A stretch of DNA of 64,000 nucleotides. It comes from Streptomyces sp. BV286 (GTDB lineage Bacteria > Actinomycetota > Actinomycetes > Streptomycetales > Streptomycetaceae). The position numbers and the translations under genes were made by a program. The notes under the pieces were generated by a model that worked only from the letters and a program-made list of their open reading frames with translations, made no database searches and was not told the DNA's origin. Each line of letters starts with the position of its first letter. Positions within the stretch are counted from its first letter, which is position 1. Positions 60,994-64,000 of the stretch are shown here, in pieces. The stretch covers positions 1 through 64,000 of the forward strand of contig NZ_JAHRIB010000163.1 of the NCBI RefSeq assembly GCF_019090165.1. The letters are read 5' to 3'.

Positions 60994-61938
60994 ATGTCCG
61001 ACGACGCGCAGACACCGGATGCGCCGGGCGACGAGCCGCGGGACCACCCCGAGGATGCCCGTCCGGGGGCGGGGGTTCCGCTGGACAAGGCCCCTGCCGA
61101 GCCGAATCCCTGGGCTCCTCCGGCGGACGCGGGCCCGCTCCCGCCCTCGGTCCACGACCGGCAGACGGTCACGTCCTTCCCCGGCGCGGGGACACCGCCG
61201 CCTCCCGGGGCCGGGTATCCCGCGGGTCCGCCGGCCTGGACCAACCCTTCCGCGCCCGCACCGGGCGCCACCCCCGCCGACCCGTTCGCGCCCCCGGCCG
61301 CCCCGGCGCAGGGGAACCCCTTCGCCCCTCCGGGCGCCCCGTACCCCGCCCAGTACCCCGCGCCGTACCCCGCCGCGGGCGGCCCGCCCTCGGATCTTCC
61401 GGGCGACCCGTTCGCGCCCCCTGCCGGCCCTTATCCGCAGCCGCACCCGCACGCCCACCCCGCTCCGGGGTCGCCGGTGCCGCCGCCGCCCATCGCGCCG
61501 GGAGGGCCGGGCGAGGTGCCCTACGGATACGGCTACCCGGGGTATCCCGGGTACGGCGGTCAGGGCGCCGCCCACGGAACCGGCCCCGGCGGTCCTGGTT
61601 ACGGCTGGCCCGGGATGCCCATGATGCCCAGCAACGGGCTGGGCACCGCGGGGCTCGTGCTCGGCATCATCGCCGCGGTCGGCTTCTGCCTGTGGCCGGT
61701 GGCCCTCGCCTGCGGCGTCCTCGCGGTGATCTTCGGCGCGATCGGCCGGGGCAGGGCGCGCCGCGGGGAGGCCACCAACCCCGGCCAGGCGCTGGCCGGC
61801 ATCATCTGCGGCGCCGTGGGCATCGCCCTGGCCATCGCGTTCGTGGTGGTCTTCCTCGTCATGCCCGACGAGGAAGACGGCGGAGGCTCGGAGACGACCG
61901 ACGACGGCTACAGCGCGGCGCTGACCGTCAACGGCTGA
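60994..61938 (+). CDS. DUF4190 domain membrane protein
   Basis: A 314-residue protein. The N-terminal 215 residues are low-complexity Pro/Gly/Ala/Tyr (NPFAPPGAPYPAQYPAPYPA), followed by MPSNGLGTAGLVLGIIAAV and GRARRGEATNPGQALAGIIC, the typical DUF4190 double membrane segment. Function unknown; such proteins are common in Streptomyces. ATG 60994 with AGAGGGGA 8 bases upstream; ATG 60961 is possible. Divergent from adenosine deaminase. Confidence 0.85.
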   Translation: MSDDAQTPDAPGDEPRDHPEDARPGAGVPLDKAPAEPNPWAPPADAGPLPPSVHDRQTVTSFPGAGTPPPPGAGYPAGPPAWTNPSAPAPGATPADPFAPPAAPAQGNPFAPPGAPYPAQYPAPYPAAGGPPSDLPGDPFAPPAGPYPQPHPHAHPAPGSPVPPPPIAPGGPGEVPYGYGYPGYPGYGGQGAAHGTGPGGPGYGWPGMPMMPSNGLGTAGLVLGIIAAVGFCLWPVALACGVLAVIFGAIGRGRARRGEATNPGQALAGIICGAVGIALAIAFVVVFLVMPDEEDGGGSETTDDGYSAALTVNG

Positions 61939-61944
61939 CCCGGA

Positions 61945-61973
61945 GGGAGGACCGGGCTCCGCCCCGGCCTCCC
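61945..61973. terminator. Terminator between DUF4190 and NADAR genes
   Basis: GGGAGGACCGGG (61945-61956) pairs with CCCGGCCTCCC (61963-61973), with one bulged A, giving 11 pairs around a 6-base loop. The two genes converge. Confidence 0.6.
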
Positions 61974-62091
61974 CGTTGTGCCCTCAGCGGGGCCCGCCCC
62001 CTGCGGGGCTCGGGCCGGTGGCCGGCGCGGGGCGTCGTGGGCCGCGCGCGGTTCCCCGTGCCCGCTCAGGCCCGGGCGGGCGGGCGGGCTG

Positions 62092-62652
62092 TCAGGCGGC
62101 GGACCGCAGCCGGTCCCGGGCCTCCATCAGCGCGAATCCCAGCAGGTTCGGTCCCTGCCACCGCTCGGGGTCGAAGGCCCGCTCGTCGTCCGCGGCCAGA
62201 CCGATCCCCCACACGCGATCCATGGGACTCGCCTCGACCAGCACCCGATCGCCCGTACCCATCAGGAACGATCCGAGCCGGATGTCCGAGGCGAACTTGC
62301 GCACGCTGCCCTCGACCACGATCCCGAAGCGCTCCCGCTCCCAGACGGCATCGTCGAACCCCCGCACCAGTCGCCCGGCCTTCTTCGCGAGCGCGGGGCT
62401 CGACGCGTCCAGCGCAAGCCGCTCCGCCTCCGCGTCGCCGAACAGCCGTGCCTTGTGCGCCATCATCCAGTGCTCGGCCGTCCGGTACTCCACCCCGTCC
62501 GCCGTGAAGGGCGAGGGCCACCACTGGCTCAGACAGCTCGCCCCGACCTGCCCGTCCGCGCGCGGCCGATGGCCCCAGAAGTGCAGATACCTGACTCTCG
62601 CCCCCGAGCGGACCGCGCCGACCAGCGTGTCCCGACAATCGATCTTCCCCAT
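62092..62652 (-). CDS. NADAR (YbiA-like) family protein
   Basis: A 186-residue protein of the NADAR family, which hydrolyses intermediates of riboflavin biosynthesis and can remove ADP-ribose. Segments: LHFWGHRPRADGQVGASCLS, FTADGVEYRTAEHWMMAHKA, and RGFDDAVWERERFGIVVEGS. ATG 62652 used; three upstream in-frame GTG codons (62673-62682) are alternatives since no ribosome binding site is seen. Convergent with the DUF4190 gene. Confidence 0.88.
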   Translation of the reverse strand: MGKIDCRDTLVGAVRSGARVRYLHFWGHRPRADGQVGASCLSQWWPSPFTADGVEYRTAEHWMMAHKARLFGDAEAERLALDASSPALAKKAGRLVRGFDDAVWERERFGIVVEGSVRKFASDIRLGSFLMGTGDRVLVEASPMDRVWGIGLAADDERAFDPERWQGPNLLGFALMEARDRLRSAA

Positions 62653-62859
62653 GCACGCGAGTGTGGCACGCACCACTGACACTCCGTCCTGCCTTTTCGC
62701 GGGCGACTCGACACCTGGTCGACAGATTCCGTCGCGTAACCAAAAGGCAACAACGGAATCACTTGTTGGAGCACCATTGCTCTGCCAGGATCGGCACTCA
62801 AATCGAGCTGGAGCTACGCCGACCCCCGGGTTGCGGGGCGTGCGGCGGAGGAGAGCGAC

Positions 62860-64000
62860 ATGCACAGTCCGGGCCATCGCTTCCAGGCGCAGGACCACTT
62901 CGCGGACGGCGCGCAGTACATCGCCGGCCGGCTGACCAAGGGCACGTCAGGCCGCGGCCACACCGTCGTCGACCCCGCCACCGGCGACGAGGTCTACACG
63001 TACGAACTGGCCAGCACCGTGGACGTGGACGCGGCCGTGGAGGCGGCGCGGGAGGCGTTTCCCGGCTGGGCCGGGGCCACCCCCGGTGAGCGCTCCGACG
63101 CCATGCACCGTTTCGCCGCGGTGCTCGCCGACCGTGCCGAGGAGTTCGCGCAGGCGGAGTCCCTCCAGTGCGGCAAGCCGATCAAGCTGACCCGGGAGTT
63201 CGACGTCCCGGGCACGATCGACAACGCGGCCTTCTTCGCCGGCGCGGCCCGCCACCTCCAGGGCCAGTCCGCCGGCGAGTACTCCGGCGACCACACCTCG
63301 TACGTACGCCGTGAACCCATCGGCGTCGTCGGCTCCATCGCCCCCTGGAACTACCCCCTCCAGATGGCCGCCTGGAAGGTCCTCCCGGCGATCGCCGCGG
63401 GCAACACCATCGTCCTGAAGCCCGCCGAGCTCACCCCGCTGACCTCGCTGCTGTTCGCCGAGGCGGCCACCCAGGCGGGCATCCCGGACGGCGTCGTCAA
63501 CATCGTCACCGGCGCGGGCAAGGACGCGGGCGAGCACCTCGTCGGACACCCCGACGTCGCCATGACCTCCTTCACGGGCTCCACGGCCGTCGGCAAGCGG
63601 GTCGCCGAGATCGCCACCGCCACCGTCACCCGCCTCCACCTGGAGCTCGGCGGCAAGGCTCCCTTCGTGGTCTTCGACGACGCGGACCTGGAGGCCGCCG
63701 TGCACGGCGCGGTCGCGGGCTCGCTCATCAACACCGGCCAGGACTGCACGGCCGCCACGCGCGCGTACGTCCAAAGGCCCCTCTACGAAGAGTTCGTCTC
63801 CCGGACGGCCGACCTCATGGCGACCGTCCGGCTCGGCGATCCCTTCGCGCCGGACACCGACCTCGGCCCGCTGATCTCGGTCGCCCAGCGCGACCGCGTC
63901 GCCGGGTTCGTCGACCGGGCACGCTCCTACGCGCGCGTGGTCACCGGCGGCGAGATCCCGCGCCACCTCGGGCACGGCGCCTACTACCGCCCCACCCTCG
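62860..64000 (+). CDS. Aldehyde dehydrogenase (aminobutyraldehyde type), 3' end outside window
   Basis: The frame is open to the window edge (380 codons). Signatures: PWNYPLQMAAWKVLPAIAAG, FTGSTAVGKRVAEIATATV, LELGGKAPFVVFDDADLEAA (general base) and NTGQDCTAATRAYVQ (nucleophile). It is of the same branch as the dehydrogenase at 50414-51853 but clearly a different paralogue. ATG 62860 follows GGAGGAG. In S. coelicolor polyamine transporter genes follow such a gene, as I recall; here they would lie beyond the window. Confidence 0.92.
   Translation, partial: MHSPGHRFQAQDHFADGAQYIAGRLTKGTSGRGHTVVDPATGDEVYTYELASTVDVDAAVEAAREAFPGWAGATPGERSDAMHRFAAVLADRAEEFAQAESLQCGKPIKLTREFDVPGTIDNAAFFAGAARHLQGQSAGEYSGDHTSYVRREPIGVVGSIAPWNYPLQMAAWKVLPAIAAGNTIVLKPAELTPLTSLLFAEAATQAGIPDGVVNIVTGAGKDAGEHLVGHPDVAMTSFTGSTAVGKRVAEIATATVTRLHLELGGKAPFVVFDDADLEAAVHGAVAGSLINTGQDCTAATRAYVQRPLYEEFVSRTADLMATVRLGDPFAPDTDLGPLISVAQRDRVAGFVDRARSYARVVTGGEIPRHLGHGAYYRPTL

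Noticed and set aside
60844..61575. N-terminal extension of adenosine deaminase to 61575
   Set aside because: It would cover the DUF4190 gene on the other strand and is Arg/Gly-rich; a TTG with a good ribosome binding site at 60843 fits the family length.
1..64000. CRISPR arrays, tRNA/rRNA genes, insertion sequences, biosynthetic gene cluster
   Set aside because: I saw no spaced direct repeats, cloverleaf, transposase or polyketide/peptide synthase domains anywhere in the window.

Overview
The window is a 64 kb stretch of very GC-rich actinobacterial chromosome. Gene content and order (smc, glcP, ftsY, nsdA, amtB-glnB-glnD, ffh, rpsP-khpA-rimM-trmD-rplS, four sip genes, yraN-comM-dprA, whiG, rpsB-tsf-pyrH-frr-cdsA, rlmN) match the conserved core arm of a Streptomyces chromosome. 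The sporulation sigma factor WhiG, the differentiation regulator NsdA and the four-gene signal peptidase cluster make Streptomyces close to certain. The species cannot be read from the sequence. Starts are often GTG, most genes carry a purine-rich ribosome binding site, and many neighbours overlap by ATGA, TGATG or GTGA. No rRNA, tRNA, CRISPR array, insertion sequence or intact prophage was seen.

Layout. 1-5.6 kb: end of smc, the glucose permease gene glcP, an F420-type oxidoreductase, and ftsY. 5.7-14.6 kb: a primase/polymerase-like protein, nsdA, the nitrogen operon amtB-glnB-glnD behind a clear GlnR box, and ffh. 14.7-17.4 kb: a methyltransferase, a 1.2 kb gene-poor stretch and a SprT-like protein. 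17.7-28.1 kb: one long run of co-directional genes for ribosome assembly and tRNA/rRNA maturation, protein export (sipW-Z) and DNA uptake/recombination (yraN, comM, dprA). 28.4-36 kb: whiG, a TetR regulator, a LytM-type protein and the rpsB-tsf-pyrH-frr-cdsA block. 37-42.3 kb: rlmN, then a TPP riboswitch driving a thiamine ABC transporter. 42.3-48.1 kb: miscellaneous metabolism, an LAETG surface protein and an atypical ABC exporter pair. 48.3-53.2 kb: a putrescine-catabolism cluster (aminotransferase, Lrp regulator, aminobutyraldehyde dehydrogenase, polyamine-binding lipoprotein). 53.3-62.7 kb: accessory genes including a PadR regulator, a secreted serine hydrolase, a membrane-tethered ECF sigma factor, GDPD, adenosine deaminase and a NADAR protein. 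At 62.9 kb a second aldehyde dehydrogenase runs off the end.

How they work together. FtsY, Ffh and the four signal peptidases form the targeting and processing side of protein export. AmtB, GlnK (glnB) and GlnD form the ammonium-sensing module under GlnR. TbpA-ThiP-ThiQ import thiamine under TPP control. The aminotransferase and dehydrogenases convert putrescine to GABA.

Most of the window is ordinary core genome. The items most worth a second look are a possible leader peptide ahead of pyrH, the thiamine riboswitch with a 15-bp hairpin downstream, a sigma factor fused to its own zinc anti-sigma motif and an exported domain, a shared inverted-repeat operator near a PadR gene, a nested palindromic tandem repeat between convergent genes, and the long sipX/sipY overlap.
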